This document shows positions 1 to 9,215 of a stretch of 64,000 bases of DNA, in pieces. A program made the position numbers and the translations under genes. The DNA is from Nitrososphaera sp. (lineage in GTDB: Archaea > Thermoproteota > Nitrososphaeria > Nitrososphaerales > Nitrososphaeraceae). A model generated the notes under the pieces. The model was given only the letters and a program-made list of their open reading frames with translations. It was not told the origin of the DNA and ran no database searches. Numbering within the stretch: position 1 is the stretch's first letter; every line of letters starts with the position of its first letter. The stretch lies in contig JAJUFP010000007.1 in assembly GCA_029263715.1 (NCBI GenBank), positions 62,001 through 126,000 on the forward strand. The letters run 5' to 3'.

Positions 1-971
1 ATGAATTCAATGGTTTCTTTTGCTACCTGCTTTGCCCAGCTTTTGAACTCTTTTTCACCCAGCGGCAGCGGGCCTGGAGCCTCTACAAAGTCAATCCCTT
101 CCTGCTCTAGGGCAGTGGCGACTTTGACAAAGCCGGATCCGCCGGTTGCGGGCACCAGAACAACTCTTTCAGCTCCTGTTTCTTCCAGCATTGTCTTTAC
201 CTCGTCGACGGCTTGCTGAACTGCAGCCGGTGACAGGTTTGGCCAGTCTTCTCTTGCAGTCACTCCAATTGAATCTGCAAATCCCATCTTCATCTCCACG
301 TACATTGCAGCATTAGAAAGCTCCTTTTCCTGGGCCGCGTCGTTTGTATCCGCCTTGGCGCCGTGTCCTACCAGAACAAGAACTTCGTTCTGCGGATTCT
401 CGCTCACCTGTTTGGCCTGTTTTACAAAGATCTTTTTGAGTATGGGGTGGTCCGGTCTTGCCGGTTCTGCAAATACAAGAATCGTGTCGCTTACCTTGGA
501 CGCTGGCTCGGTCAGCGCGCCCATGTACATGCATCCGTCTCCCATGGGAACGCCGGGACAGACATTGTATTCATCAATGCCGCCGAATACCCCGCGCGTG
601 AGGTTGTGGATGACCGTTGAGTTTGGTCCAAACATGTCTGTGTACATGAATATGGCGTAGCTGACACCCTTCTCGTCAAGTCTTACCAGTCCATCGTCCC
701 AATCGTAGGGCATGTGGAAGATCAGCTCTGAAGGTGTCTTGAAGTTCTTTTCCAGCATTCCGTCGATGGCCATCATCTTGTCCATGTTGGGCGTGCCTTC
801 GTGGTTCATCATGTCGCCATGGGTGTATACCAGAACCCCGATCTCCCCAGTCAGGTCGTTTCCGGAGCCTCCATGGTCATCGTGGGCAGCCGATTGTTGC
901 ATGGTCAGCAGTGATGACAGCAATATTGCTGCGGTTGCTATTGCAGAAATGCGTACTATGTCTGCTTTCAT
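1..971 (-). CDS. secreted CbiX/sirohydrochlorin-chelatase-like protein (partial)
   Basis: Reading the minus strand from ATG at 971 gives an open frame of 323 codons that runs off the left edge, so the C-terminus is missing. Residues 1-30 are a signal peptide (basic MKAD start, hydrophobic run, then SAAHDDH). Two segments resemble the two halves of a class II chelatase: one begins GVLVYTHGDMMNHEG, the other VLVLVGHGAKADTND, each with a histidine after a beta strand where CbiX/CbiK proteins bind the metal. A third stretch, VLVPATGGSGFVKVA, also fits this fold. CbiX proteins insert cobalt or nickel into sirohydrochlorin in the cytoplasm; a secreted copy is unexpected, so metal binding at the cell surface is equally possible. 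cbiG lies 2.4 kb away but is not co-transcribed with it. The fold is fairly sure; the reaction is not. Confidence 0.7.
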   Translation of the reverse strand, partial: MKADIVRISAIATAAILLSSLLTMQQSAAHDDHGGSGNDLTGEIGVLVYTHGDMMNHEGTPNMDKMMAIDGMLEKNFKTPSELIFHMPYDWDDGLVRLDEKGVSYAIFMYTDMFGPNSTVIHNLTRGVFGGIDEYNVCPGVPMGDGCMYMGALTEPASKVSDTILVFAEPARPDHPILKKIFVKQAKQVSENPQNEVLVLVGHGAKADTNDAAQEKELSNAAMYVEMKMGFADSIGVTAREDWPNLSPAAVQQAVDEVKTMLEETGAERVVLVPATGGSGFVKVATALEQEGIDFVEAPGPLPLGEKEFKSWAKQVAKETIEF

Positions 972-1259
972 TGCTGTCTTGCGTTTGATTTAATTTTATT
1001 ATGGTACAGGCGTTTTTCGTTCCATGGGGCCAGAACAGAGACTGAGAATTCCAGTACAGTTAAAATGTCTAATTGAGTTTTGCCCAAAACCCTTGCAAAA
1101 CCACGCTACCCTGAATTCTTGGGCGCCAGAATGGCCATTTGTCAGGAAACGGCCTGACCTTGACGTCCCCAATGCCTGTAACAACATTGAATTGCTGCTA
1201 GCCGCCTGCAACCTGCTGGCCGAAATGGTTATTTTAAAGGGCCAGCTTAGTCGTGTCAA

Positions 1260-3416
1260 GTGACCAGTAACCTCATTAGCGGCATCTTGCTTTCAGCGCT
1301 GATCCTATCTTTCATCCTGGTCAGCGCGGCGGTTCCATCCTACGCTGCTCCAATTAATGAGAAGCTCACCTTCGTAAGAGACACGGTCCAGGGAAAGGAA
1401 ATCTATGTCATGAACGTGGATGGCTCTGACGTGACACGGCTTACAGAAAACAATGCCAGCGATCTGGATGTTGCCTGGTCGCCGGACGGCAGAAAGATAG
1501 CCTTTGCAAGCGACCGGGACGGCAACTATGAAATCTATGTTATCAATATCGACGGCACAAACCACGTCAGGCTGACAAGCAACAAGGCAGCGGATATTCA
1601 GCCTGCCTGGTCTCCTGACGGTAGTAAAATAGCCTTTGTCAGCGACCGGGACGGCACACATACAATCTACATAATGAATGCAGATGGCGGCAGCGAGAAA
1701 AGGCTGCTGCACAACCCAGCAAGTGATCAGCAGCCTAGCTGGTCTCCAGACGGCAAGAGGATAGCCTTTGCCGGCGACCGCGGAGACGGAAGCATAGAGA
1801 TCTATGCCGTCGATGTAGACGGAAGCAACCTGACAAGGCTTACGTACAGCGAATCGGCCGGCGATCTTGACCCGTCCTGGTCTCCAGACGGCCAGAAGAT
1901 CGCCTTTGTCAGCGACGGTGAAATCTACGTGATGGGCGCTGATGGTGCCAACATGACAAGGCTGACCAATAATCCGTACGAAGACAGCGATCACACTTGG
2001 TCTCCAGACGGTAGTAAAATAGCCTTTGTCAGCGACCGGGACGGCAACCCGGAGATTTACGTGATGAATGCCGACGGCTTGGCACAGACAAGGATTACCG
2101 ATACCGAGATCAGCGAATCGCAGCCTTCGTGGTCGCCAGTTCTTGATAGAAGCATCATCCCGCCTGTCATTACCGTGCCAGAGTATGTCCCCAAGAAAGC
2201 GCTGACTGCGGAGGGTGTGGTGGTATACTTTACTGCCACTGCCACGGACAACCGTGACCGCGATGTGGGTGTCAAGTGCACCCCGCCTTCCGGCTCAAGA
2301 TTCCAGATAGGTGACACAACCGTTACCTGCACTGCAGTTGATTCCGACGGCAACCATGCCACTGCCAGCTTTGTCGTCTCCGTGGTGCTGTCAGAAGAAG
2401 ATGTATCGCCCCCTGTCATCACCGTGCCGCCAAGCCCCATGATAGTGAATACCGCCTCAAGCTCGGGGACGGTTGTCAATTATTCTGCGTCTGCAACGGA
2501 CAAGTACGGCGCAGTCCCCATAGACTGCACCCCGCCTTCCGGCTCGGTCTTCAAGCTGGGCGGCACCGTTGTCAGCTGCACCGCCACAGATGTGGCCGGC
2601 AATATGGCTACCGCGTCTTTCCTGGTCATGGTCAGGACTGGGCCCGATACCATCAAGCCAACCATCACCGTTCCGCCCAACCTGACGGTGAAGACCACCA
2701 GCCAGTCCGGCGAGCAAGTCAAGTATTCAGTATCGGTAACCGACAACTTTAACGATCCTGTCCAGCTGACGTGCGATCCGCCTTCCGGCTCCATGTTTGC
2801 CGTCGGGGACACGACTATTACCTGCACCGCCACAGATCTTGCCGGCAACGTTGCAACAAATTCTTTCGTAGTGACAGTGGTATACGAATCTGATGCGGCA
2901 GACGAGATCGTAGGGCAAACTGATGAACCGGTAGCGGATGTTCAAGTCGGACAGCCAGCACCGGCTATGACTGGGGCGCCGACTGCAGAGATCACGGTAG
3001 ACGGCCCCACCGAAGTGCAGGTCGGCACAGAAGTGCTCTTTTCTGCCGAACTTTCAAGGGACGATGAAGGCATAGCTGAGTACAGCTGGTACTTTGAAGA
3101 CGACGGCACTACTTCAAATGAAGTGCAGGTGGCCCACCGGTTTGACAAGGCCGGCTCCTTTACGGTGCTGCTGACCGTCACCGACAACGATGGGCAGCAG
3201 AGCAGAAAAGGCCAGACCATAAGCGTGACAAGCCCTTCAGCCATTGATGCAAATATAGAGACGGAAGAAAACGTGCCGTTTGGCGTTACTCTGAGCAAGA
3301 GTTTTACTGCGGAACTGCTTCTGCCGATAATCGGGGTGGCTGTGGCAATAGCTGCTGCAGTGGCAGTCTTTGTCATCCGACAGCGCAAAAAACCAGAAGA
3401 GTACCGCACATTTTAG
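1260..3416 (+). CDS. surface protein: TolB-like propeller, three HYR domains, PKD domain, C-terminal anchor
   Basis: 718 residues from a GTG start; a TATA-like TTTTAAA about 27 nt upstream suggests a leaderless transcript. Residues 1-30 are a signal peptide. Residues about 35-300 hold six WD40-like TolB repeats, each with W-SPDG-x-KIAF-x-SDRDG and EIYVMN-x-DG, enough for a six-bladed propeller. Three HYR domains follow (about 300-545), each with the core PPSGS-x-F-x-x-G and TCTATD-x-GN. A PKD domain spans about 575-660 (EYSWYFEDDG, VTDNDGQ). The last 30 residues form one membrane helix plus a basic tail. It is probably an anchored adhesion or ligand-binding protein outside the cell, not a TolB partner, because archaea lack the Tol system. 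Its 3' end overlaps convergent cbiG by 4 nt. Confidence 0.85.
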   Translation: MTSNLISGILLSALILSFILVSAAVPSYAAPINEKLTFVRDTVQGKEIYVMNVDGSDVTRLTENNASDLDVAWSPDGRKIAFASDRDGNYEIYVINIDGTNHVRLTSNKAADIQPAWSPDGSKIAFVSDRDGTHTIYIMNADGGSEKRLLHNPASDQQPSWSPDGKRIAFAGDRGDGSIEIYAVDVDGSNLTRLTYSESAGDLDPSWSPDGQKIAFVSDGEIYVMGADGANMTRLTNNPYEDSDHTWSPDGSKIAFVSDRDGNPEIYVMNADGLAQTRITDTEISESQPSWSPVLDRSIIPPVITVPEYVPKKALTAEGVVVYFTATATDNRDRDVGVKCTPPSGSRFQIGDTTVTCTAVDSDGNHATASFVVSVVLSEEDVSPPVITVPPSPMIVNTASSSGTVVNYSASATDKYGAVPIDCTPPSGSVFKLGGTVVSCTATDVAGNMATASFLVMVRTGPDTIKPTITVPPNLTVKTTSQSGEQVKYSVSVTDNFNDPVQLTCDPPSGSMFAVGDTTITCTATDLAGNVATNSFVVTVVYESDAADEIVGQTDEPVADVQVGQPAPAMTGAPTAEITVDGPTEVQVGTEVLFSAELSRDDEGIAEYSWYFEDDGTTSNEVQVAHRFDKAGSFTVLLTVTDNDGQQSRKGQTISVTSPSAIDANIETEENVPFGVTLSKSFTAELLLPIIGVAVAIAAAVAVFVIRQRKKPEEYRTF

Positions 3417-4471
3417 TATTCTATCCTGCAGACAGCCACCGTCAGGTTGGGCGGGAACTTTTGCTTGGGCACTATCAGCTGACCTTTTGAGCTGAGAAGC
3501 GAGGCCGCCTCAGAAACGCTGGCCGTTCCCTCGAACTTTTGCACCGTCTCAGAGGGGTTTGGAACCTGCACCTTTGCCAGCTCTGGCTTGCCATAAATCT
3601 CGACAGGCAGGCTGTACTGTGCGGAGAATTCCTCAAGCCCCTTCACCTTGGCCTCGCGGTTGACGCTGGCAACGTTTCTGATGCTCTTCATGCTCAGGCC
3701 CTTTTCACCGAACACTGTCTTGACGCCAAATTCAATGGTCTCCTTGCTTGTATCCCAGTGCAGGCCGATGCCCACTACCAGGCTTTTTGGCCTGTAAACC
3801 ACAGACTTGGACAGAACCTCTGGATCCGAGACGATCCTGTCGGTTATCACCAGCCCTGCCTTAAAGTCTGCTGATTTTATATCGTCGATGCTTTGTACTG
3901 GGACGACGTTTCTTGGAAGCGGGGTCGGCCACCAGTTCCTCTCGCCGGCATCCTGGAACAATGCGATCCTTTCCTCGTTGACCATGAACGCGCTGACCCT
4001 TGTCACGTTCTCAAAGTTGTCGACGGTCCAGCCAAACTCTCTGCCCACAAGGTCCACCGCGATGGTCTCGTTGACATCGGCAGCCGTGGTGATAACGGCC
4101 CTTGCGTTAAGAAATGAGGCCAGAAGCCGGGCAAGGGCATTTGCCCCGCCAAGGTGGCCGGAGAGCGCGCTCACAACATGGTTTGCCCTGTCGTCGATGA
4201 CCAGGACGGCCGGGTCGCTTTTCTTGTCCTTTAGGTGCGGCGCTATCATCCTGATGACGGCACCAAGCGAAAAGATGCAGACCAGCGCGTCGTGCGTCTT
4301 GAAAAGGTTGCCAACAAGGGCCGTCGCCGGGTCGGAAAACCAGTTGATGTCGGTGCCAGAATCCCTGTGCTTTTCTGGAACAAATATCTCTACTTCGGGC
4401 ATCTTGGATCTTATCGCTCTGGCAATTTCTATGCCATGCTTTGTGATTGCGACAACAGCTATTGTGGCCAA
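3413..4471 (-). CDS. cbiG: cobalt-precorrin-5A hydrolase CbiG
   Basis: 352 residues, normal for CbiG. The enzyme opens the lactone ring of cobalt-precorrin-5A and releases acetaldehyde in the anaerobic cobalamin pathway. Visible family features: N-terminal AVVAITKHG, the central GAVIRMIAPHL, VVSALSGHLGGANALA and AVITTAADVN (about residues 85-160), and the C-terminal domain starting near SLVVGIGLHWDT, with the zinc-independent 'GIG' strand typical of CbiG_C. No other corrin ring gene flanks it here. It is convergent with the upstream surface-protein gene, and its start faces a 350-nt spacer. Confidence 0.9.
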   Translation of the reverse strand: MATIAVVAITKHGIEIARAIRSKMPEVEIFVPEKHRDSGTDINWFSDPATALVGNLFKTHDALVCIFSLGAVIRMIAPHLKDKKSDPAVLVIDDRANHVVSALSGHLGGANALARLLASFLNARAVITTAADVNETIAVDLVGREFGWTVDNFENVTRVSAFMVNEERIALFQDAGERNWWPTPLPRNVVPVQSIDDIKSADFKAGLVITDRIVSDPEVLSKSVVYRPKSLVVGIGLHWDTSKETIEFGVKTVFGEKGLSMKSIRNVASVNREAKVKGLEEFSAQYSLPVEIYGKPELAKVQVPNPSETVQKFEGTASVSEAASLLSSKGQLIVPKQKFPPNLTVAVCRIEY

Positions 4472-4825
4472 GGAACAGTGATCTGAAGAGAACGGAAAAT
4501 AATCTTATCGCCCTGTTTCTAAAGCCTCTCCTGATACGCCATAGAAGACCTTCCCATTTTACAAATAGGTCTCCCAGCTATTTGGTACGATGAGCCTGTC
4601 CGGAAGTTGTATGGTGGTGGGCCGTTTTATTGATTAACCAGAGATAAACGCGGAACATTCCAATACAGCAATTCAATCTTGGCAATCGTACAGACTGCAC
4701 TTTGATACATAATCTTGTCAAATTCTAAAGGCGTTCAGTTTTACAATAGCGCAGAGCGTTTAATGATCCCTTCACATCTCCAGATTACAAAAGATAAATA
4801 CTGATCAGGACTGAAACTGTTATTA
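4472..4825. other. intergenic spacer with a TATA-like box
   Basis: No convincing gene. A short plus-strand open stretch ends at about 4633 with ...WYDEPVRKLYGGGPFY and a stop, but it has no start and I cannot match it to a family; it may be the tail of a decayed gene. AGATAAATA at about 4792-4800 lies about 28 nt before the TTG start at 4826 and is the likely promoter of that gene. Confidence 0.4.
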
Positions 4826-6562
4826 TTGCGGCATAACGCTGGCGTTCGAATTGCAAGTGCAGCCCTACTCTCATTTCTGTTTTTGGTTCAATTTTACAAG
4901 CCAGCATCCTCCATCGGCCCATATCCTTGTTATTTCTTTTTACGTCTTGAAAAAACAATCTACAGCCCGGGTGACTTGGTAAACATCAGAGCAGAACATT
5001 GCAACCCGGAAGGTAATTCTGACAGCGTGACACTGACAATAGCAGATCCCAAGAACCTGACTGAGGAGTCTTTCATATCCGGCGAGTATATCTTGAATAA
5101 CGACAATATCCTTTATGCAGAGACAAAACAGGCAGTAAATGGGATAGCAGACTTTACATATCATATACCCACAGATTCCAAGAACTATAGATATCTTGTT
5201 GCCATCAATCCAGGGCAGATGGGCGGTTATGATTATGGCTTCTTTTTCACAAAACCAGATGCAGACAAAATAGTCATCTCTGACGTACGAATATCCAATC
5301 CAAAGGTCAAACAAGGTGAGAATCTGAACTTTGAGCTAAAAGTAACTGATGGAATTGGAAATCCGCTACCGCTTCTGATAGTATACCCATCAACGGTTTA
5401 CAATGACTGCGGCGGCCAAAGGGAGATAGAACAACCAGTAGCACTGGGTGAAAAGTCTGCCGACGAAAGACAACAGTACGCGTCCAGTGGGAAAATGTAC
5501 GGATGGCTTCCCATACCATTGGGCGTTGCTGGCAAATATGACCTCAAGATAAAGGCTACCACTGAAAACTATCCCATCAACAATGCATGGATAACAGCAG
5601 AGGTCAAGGGATTAGAGTTTGAGGTATTAAACGAAAGCGCCATCAAAGACGAGCTGAAACTGTTTGCTGATACAGAAAGACCGCTGAATCCTTCCGAACC
5701 CATACAATCCTTTGTTGTTTCAAACGGGTCTTCGCATGTATTTGATTGGGATGTTGCAGGATCACCGCCACATTTGAGCGGTCAACTATCCCACAGCAAG
5801 TGTGCCGTAGAAGGACAAGACATGCAGGTAAAAGCAGAACTCAAAAAACTCAAAATAAATCCTGATAATTATCCGAAGGCTTTTGTATTCGACGATAAAC
5901 AAGATCTGGATAGTTCATCTTGCTTTACCGACCTATCCTTGTGCGAAATAGAACAAGAAATATTTGCCAAAGAGTCCAGAGAAAGCACCACTGCATTTTT
6001 TGGCCTGGGGGAGGAGTTCCTCCACCTAACACAGGAAAGCCCTGGCGAGTATCTCGTAAAGATGACCGCCAACTACGAAGGCGTTGATTATTCAAATTTC
6101 GTTATTGCAAGACTACACAACTACAAGACATATTCGATAAGCGCTGAAGGAAAGGATTTCGCAGTCAAAGTTGACGGGTGGTACTCCAGTCCCGGTCAAT
6201 TGCAGTTCGACAAGGAAGCAAAGAAAATTGTATTACAAGCAGACAGCCTGGATCCATTAAAGCGCATAGACATCTCCATACCTCATGAATTGCTGGATGG
6301 AAGTTTCAAGGTACTGGTAAATGGTGCTGAACAAGATCTGGAAAGCACTGGCAATATCGAGAAGATCGAAGGTTATACTTTACTCAGCATAAGATCAGAC
6401 AAAGAGGCCAGCACGATTGAAATAATGGGCACAACTGCAATTCCGGAATTCCCGTACTCACTGTTGATAGCAAGTATCGTAATTGCCGGCGTGATCGGTT
6501 ACTTTACAGTTATCAAGGCCAGAAAATCTAGCAATTCATCAAAAGATAATCCACGTTCGTAA
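4826..6562 (+). CDS. PEFG-CTERM-type surface protein
   Basis: 578 residues from TTG; the start is chosen because a TATA-like box lies about 28 nt upstream and a signal peptide (about 1-30) follows at once. Residues 30-130 form an Ig-like/MG2-like domain (KTIYSPGDLVNIRA) of the same type as in the two giant surface proteins of this window. The C-terminus has the tripartite sorting signal: IPEFP at about 545, a hydrophobic helix, then a basic tail. About 90 residues before it are a module (IDISIPHELLDGSFKVLVNG ... IEIMGT) shared with the proteins at 33465, 36192 and 48483. Such proteins are thought to be processed and anchored by an archaeosortase. The specific role is unknown. Confidence 0.8.
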   Translation: MRHNAGVRIASAALLSFLFLVQFYKPASSIGPYPCYFFLRLEKTIYSPGDLVNIRAEHCNPEGNSDSVTLTIADPKNLTEESFISGEYILNNDNILYAETKQAVNGIADFTYHIPTDSKNYRYLVAINPGQMGGYDYGFFFTKPDADKIVISDVRISNPKVKQGENLNFELKVTDGIGNPLPLLIVYPSTVYNDCGGQREIEQPVALGEKSADERQQYASSGKMYGWLPIPLGVAGKYDLKIKATTENYPINNAWITAEVKGLEFEVLNESAIKDELKLFADTERPLNPSEPIQSFVVSNGSSHVFDWDVAGSPPHLSGQLSHSKCAVEGQDMQVKAELKKLKINPDNYPKAFVFDDKQDLDSSSCFTDLSLCEIEQEIFAKESRESTTAFFGLGEEFLHLTQESPGEYLVKMTANYEGVDYSNFVIARLHNYKTYSISAEGKDFAVKVDGWYSSPGQLQFDKEAKKIVLQADSLDPLKRIDISIPHELLDGSFKVLVNGAEQDLESTGNIEKIEGYTLLSIRSDKEASTIEIMGTTAIPEFPYSLLIASIVIAGVIGYFTVIKARKSSNSSKDNPRS

Positions 6563-6672
6563 CAAATGCACCTTCACAGTAGTTCCAAGCACAGCCATCG
6601 TACATAAATGCACACTACAGTATAGAAAAACCAACAAGACTCGAGAGTTTGGACAAAAGCTCTAAAGAACGA

Positions 6673-7293
6673 TTAAACTCGGCTTCTGGTGACGGCTTTT
6701 AGCACCGAAAGCGCAAAACCCTTCCTCCTTGAGGGCGCCAGAAATGCAGCCAGGTCGGATGCCGTGACGATTCCCACGACCCGGTTCTGGCTGACTATGG
6801 GCAGCCGGCGTATCTTGTTCTCAGCCATTATCTCTGTGACATCCTCCACGTTCATGTCTGGCCTGCCCACCACAAGAGGCTGCGAAGCAATATCGGCAAG
6901 TTTGATGTCCTTTAGCAGAACGCCGGTCGCTGCGGCCCTTCTGATTATGTCCCTTTCAGTGACTATGCCAAAGGGCTCGTCGGCCTTTGTAACAACGACA
7001 CACCCGATCTTTTTCTCCGCCATGAGCACCGCCGCATCAAGGGCTGTCTTGGAGACGTCCAGCGTGACAACGTTGCCGGTCATCACCTGTTCTATCTTTG
7101 CGGTGCACTGGTCCAGCCACAGCCGGAGGGCCTCGTCTTTTACCAGCCCGTCTACCACGCCTTGAACCCAACCAATATCTGCGTCAACCTGGTCGGCGAT
7201 GGCCTCAACGGAAAGGTCTGAGTACCTGTAAAGGGCCGTGACTACCTCGGCCTTCCTGTCGTTCATGGTCGATCCTTGCACGTCTGGATCCAT
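6673..7293 (-). CDS. CBS-domain pair protein
   Basis: 206 residues. The first 65 look like a small helical or winged-helix segment (DLSVEAIADQVDADIGWVQG). Two CBS motifs follow at about 68-125 (VMTGNVVTLDVSKTALDAAV ... GIVTERDI) and 132-190 (PDMNVEDVTEIMAENKIRRL ... VGIVTASDL). CBS pairs usually bind adenine nucleotides and sense energy state; with the N-terminal segment this could be a ligand-sensing regulator. ATG at 7293 lies about 24 nt after a TTAATAA box; a second in-frame ATG at 7266 is possible. A candidate operator shared with two winged-helix genes lies at 7329-7341. Confidence 0.85.
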   Translation of the reverse strand: MDPDVQGSTMNDRKAEVVTALYRYSDLSVEAIADQVDADIGWVQGVVDGLVKDEALRLWLDQCTAKIEQVMTGNVVTLDVSKTALDAAVLMAEKKIGCVVVTKADEPFGIVTERDIIRRAAATGVLLKDIKLADIASQPLVVGRPDMNVEDVTEIMAENKIRRLPIVSQNRVVGIVTASDLAAFLAPSRRKGFALSVLKAVTRSRV

Positions 7294-7328
7294 GAGGTTT
7301 ATTCGTGGTTGGCGTTATTAAGATCAAA

Positions 7329-7341
7329 GTGTACAGTGCAC
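7329..7341 (-). promoter_or_regulatory. candidate operator upstream of CBS gene
   Basis: The plus strand reads GTGTACAGTGCAC, a near-palindrome with GTG/CAC ends. It sits directly upstream of the TTAATAA box of the CBS gene and contains the 11-nt core GTRTACARTGC also found at 7773-7794 and 32727-32748. Inferred, not proven. Confidence 0.4.
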
Positions 7342-7348
7342 GCCAGTT

Positions 7349-7744
7349 TTAACATCCAATCGACGTTCTTGTGCTGGAACGGCGGGTTTCCGCGCCGCAC
7401 TGGCCCATGCATTCCAGGATGTACAGCCCGAGTTCTGTCAGCCGGAACTTTCTGTTGCTCCAGAAATCATAGTAATTCTTGACAAGCTGTTCGACTGCCT
7501 CCGGGCTTGGGGTTGACGCCAACGCCTGGGGGTCAAACTCGATTACCCCGTTTAGGTAGCAGTACCGGATCTCTTGCTTGGTTGCTCCAAATTCCAAAAG
7601 CTCCAGCGTTGATAGTGACGCACCATTCATGGTGGCTGCCACCTTGACAACCACTGGATCCTGCAGCATACGCTCCAAGACATCCTGGCTGGCAGGCAGG
7701 CCGGCTTCATGCCTCCCAAAGACAGGATCCGAGTTCACGGTCAT
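7349..7744 (-). CDS. small winged-helix protein (paralogue of 32232-32648)
   Basis: 131 residues, ATG start. The central region (about 20-110) reads as a winged-helix fold: LSTLELLEFGATKQEI, a turn with GVIEFDP, then KFRLTELGLYILECMG. The same layout and many of the same residues occur in the protein encoded at 32232-32648 (LSILELLEYGLTRKD, VRLTELGLNLLGCIKG), so the two are paralogues. Role probably DNA binding. It lies downstream of the NreA-like gene and upstream of the CBS gene on the same strand, but each of these two has its own TATA-like box. Confidence 0.65.
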   Translation of the reverse strand: MTVNSDPVFGRHEAGLPASQDVLERMLQDPVVVKVAATMNGASLSTLELLEFGATKQEIRYCYLNGVIEFDPQALASTPSPEAVEQLVKNYYDFWSNRKFRLTELGLYILECMGQCGAETRRSSTRTSIGC

Positions 7745-7772
7745 TACACACGGTATTTCTGCAATTGCTCAG

Positions 7773-7794
7773 TTAAGCAGTAGGTATACAGTGC
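7773..7794 (-). promoter_or_regulatory. candidate operator upstream of winged-helix gene
   Basis: A 22-nt stretch identical at 18 positions to 32727-32748, which lies upstream of the paralogous gene. It contains GTATACAGTGC on the plus strand and overlaps the TTAA of the presumed TATA box. Possibly an autoregulatory site. Confidence 0.5.
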
Positions 7795-7803
7795 ATGGCA
7801 TTT

Positions 7804-8991
7804 TTATGAAAAATCCGTGATCCTGGTTTGGGTTTTTCTGTTTTGATAAAGCCGGCTCTGCTTCATCACTTCTGTCTTTGAGAGTGAGAGCGACGAGCAG
7901 GCAAAAGCCAGCGCCCTGTCCATACTTTCAAAGGTCTTGGCCGGCTTTTTCATGGCCTCTCTGACACCTTCCCGTATCTGCCACACGCCTACCGGCATGA
8001 CGTACTCGGGATGGATCTCCCGTAATACCAACGCTGCTGCCTTGCGCCTTCTCTGCACCAGGTGCTCGGCAACGGCCAGCCGGGCGGCAAAATACGCGCC
8101 GGCTATGGACGGGTAGTGGTCCAGGCCCCGGGCGTCCTCATAGTCTGAGCCGATGGCCATGCCGCCGTTGCCGGTAAACCATGTCTCTATCATCTCAAAA
8201 TTCCAGACGCTGTCAGGCACCAGGATGACGGAATAATAGTTGGAAAGATGCGAGTACTGCCGGACTTCAAACAAGTCTATTGCCTGAAAATCGTTTTCCC
8301 TTACCAGCCGGCTTGAGATCATGTCGTCTGTGGCAGATATGCTCCAGCGGGTGGGCACCAGCTTGCGGTTCTTTTTCAGCCCCAGCATGCCGATGGAAAG
8401 CACCCGGTGGATCTGGCTTGACTCGACGCCCTTTTTGTAAAGATCCATGATGGCGTCTGCAGCCTTCAAGTCGGAGTCATAGTACGCCTTTTCTATGCGG
8501 GAGTCTGCAGAAAGCGACGAGGTCTTGAAACTTTTTATCGGCGCGGCAGGGCCAAAGGGCGCGACCTCGGTGTTCAGGTGCAGCTCCCGTTCAAGTGCGG
8601 TGTCGGCCAGGGGCCTTTTTTCCAAGACTGCCTCAGAGTCAGCCGGCCTCTGGGACATGGCCAGCTCCTGCAGGTTCTCGACGTAGCGGCCAGACGTCTC
8701 GTTGACCCGGACGCCCATAAAGCCCCTGACAAGGGAGAGCCGGTAGCCGGCAATCTCATCCAGGGTCTTGCCCACCCACATCTCGGTCCTGTCCAGTATG
8801 GACGTGTCGCCGTGCACCGGCGGGATCATGGGGCCCACGCTGACCTTTGGGTAGCCATATCTGCCCACAAACACCGACGGCGGGCTTGAGCCCTCGATGC
8901 TGTACATCGAGAGCCGGGCGGCGTTGGCCTTGAGGTACTGGATCCAGTTGTTCTCAAGCCTTTTTCGTATCTCTGCCGCCGACTCGGGCAC
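7804..8991 (-). CDS. NreA-like archaeal DNA repair protein
   Basis: 395 residues from GTG, with a CTAAATA box about 27 nt upstream (leaderless). It matches the archaeal Nre family (DUF650/DUF651): N-terminal VGRYGYPKVSVGPMIPP, the central RWSISATDDMIS, GSDYEDARGLDHYPSIAGAY and a C-terminal EIHPEYVMPVGVWQIRE. The last eight residues, QTRITDFS (388-395), are a PCNA-interacting (PIP-like) motif. Haloarchaeal NreA acts with PCNA in repair of mitomycin-type damage; the same role is inferred here. No zinc-finger Cys cluster is visible at the N-terminus, unlike some Nre members. Confidence 0.85.
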   Translation of the reverse strand: MPESAAEIRKRLENNWIQYLKANAARLSMYSIEGSSPPSVFVGRYGYPKVSVGPMIPPVHGDTSILDRTEMWVGKTLDEIAGYRLSLVRGFMGVRVNETSGRYVENLQELAMSQRPADSEAVLEKRPLADTALERELHLNTEVAPFGPAAPIKSFKTSSLSADSRIEKAYYDSDLKAADAIMDLYKKGVESSQIHRVLSIGMLGLKKNRKLVPTRWSISATDDMISSRLVRENDFQAIDLFEVRQYSHLSNYYSVILVPDSVWNFEMIETWFTGNGGMAIGSDYEDARGLDHYPSIAGAYFAARLAVAEHLVQRRRKAAALVLREIHPEYVMPVGVWQIREGVREAMKKPAKTFESMDRALAFACSSLSLSKTEVMKQSRLYQNRKTQTRITDFS

Positions 8992-9215
8992 AGCCTACAA
9001 AACACATGCCCGGTATTTAGGATTGCATCAAGATTAAGCAGAAAGGATGGCTTGACAAGAAAGGCTGGATCGCGATAAACAACATAGTGCGCGTACAGGG
9101 ATTCAGTTGGCTGTCTAATAGCAAGGACAACTGCTGGGTTAAGCAATAGAATGACTGCCACTAACTTCTTTAGCAGGATCTGTTTTTAAGGTAGCATCCC
9201 GGACACTGATGTCGG

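Noticed and set aside
999-1263. Overlapping frames on both strands between the chelatase-like and TolB-like genes
   Set aside because: Neither has a motif, and the promoter of the TolB-like gene lies inside them.
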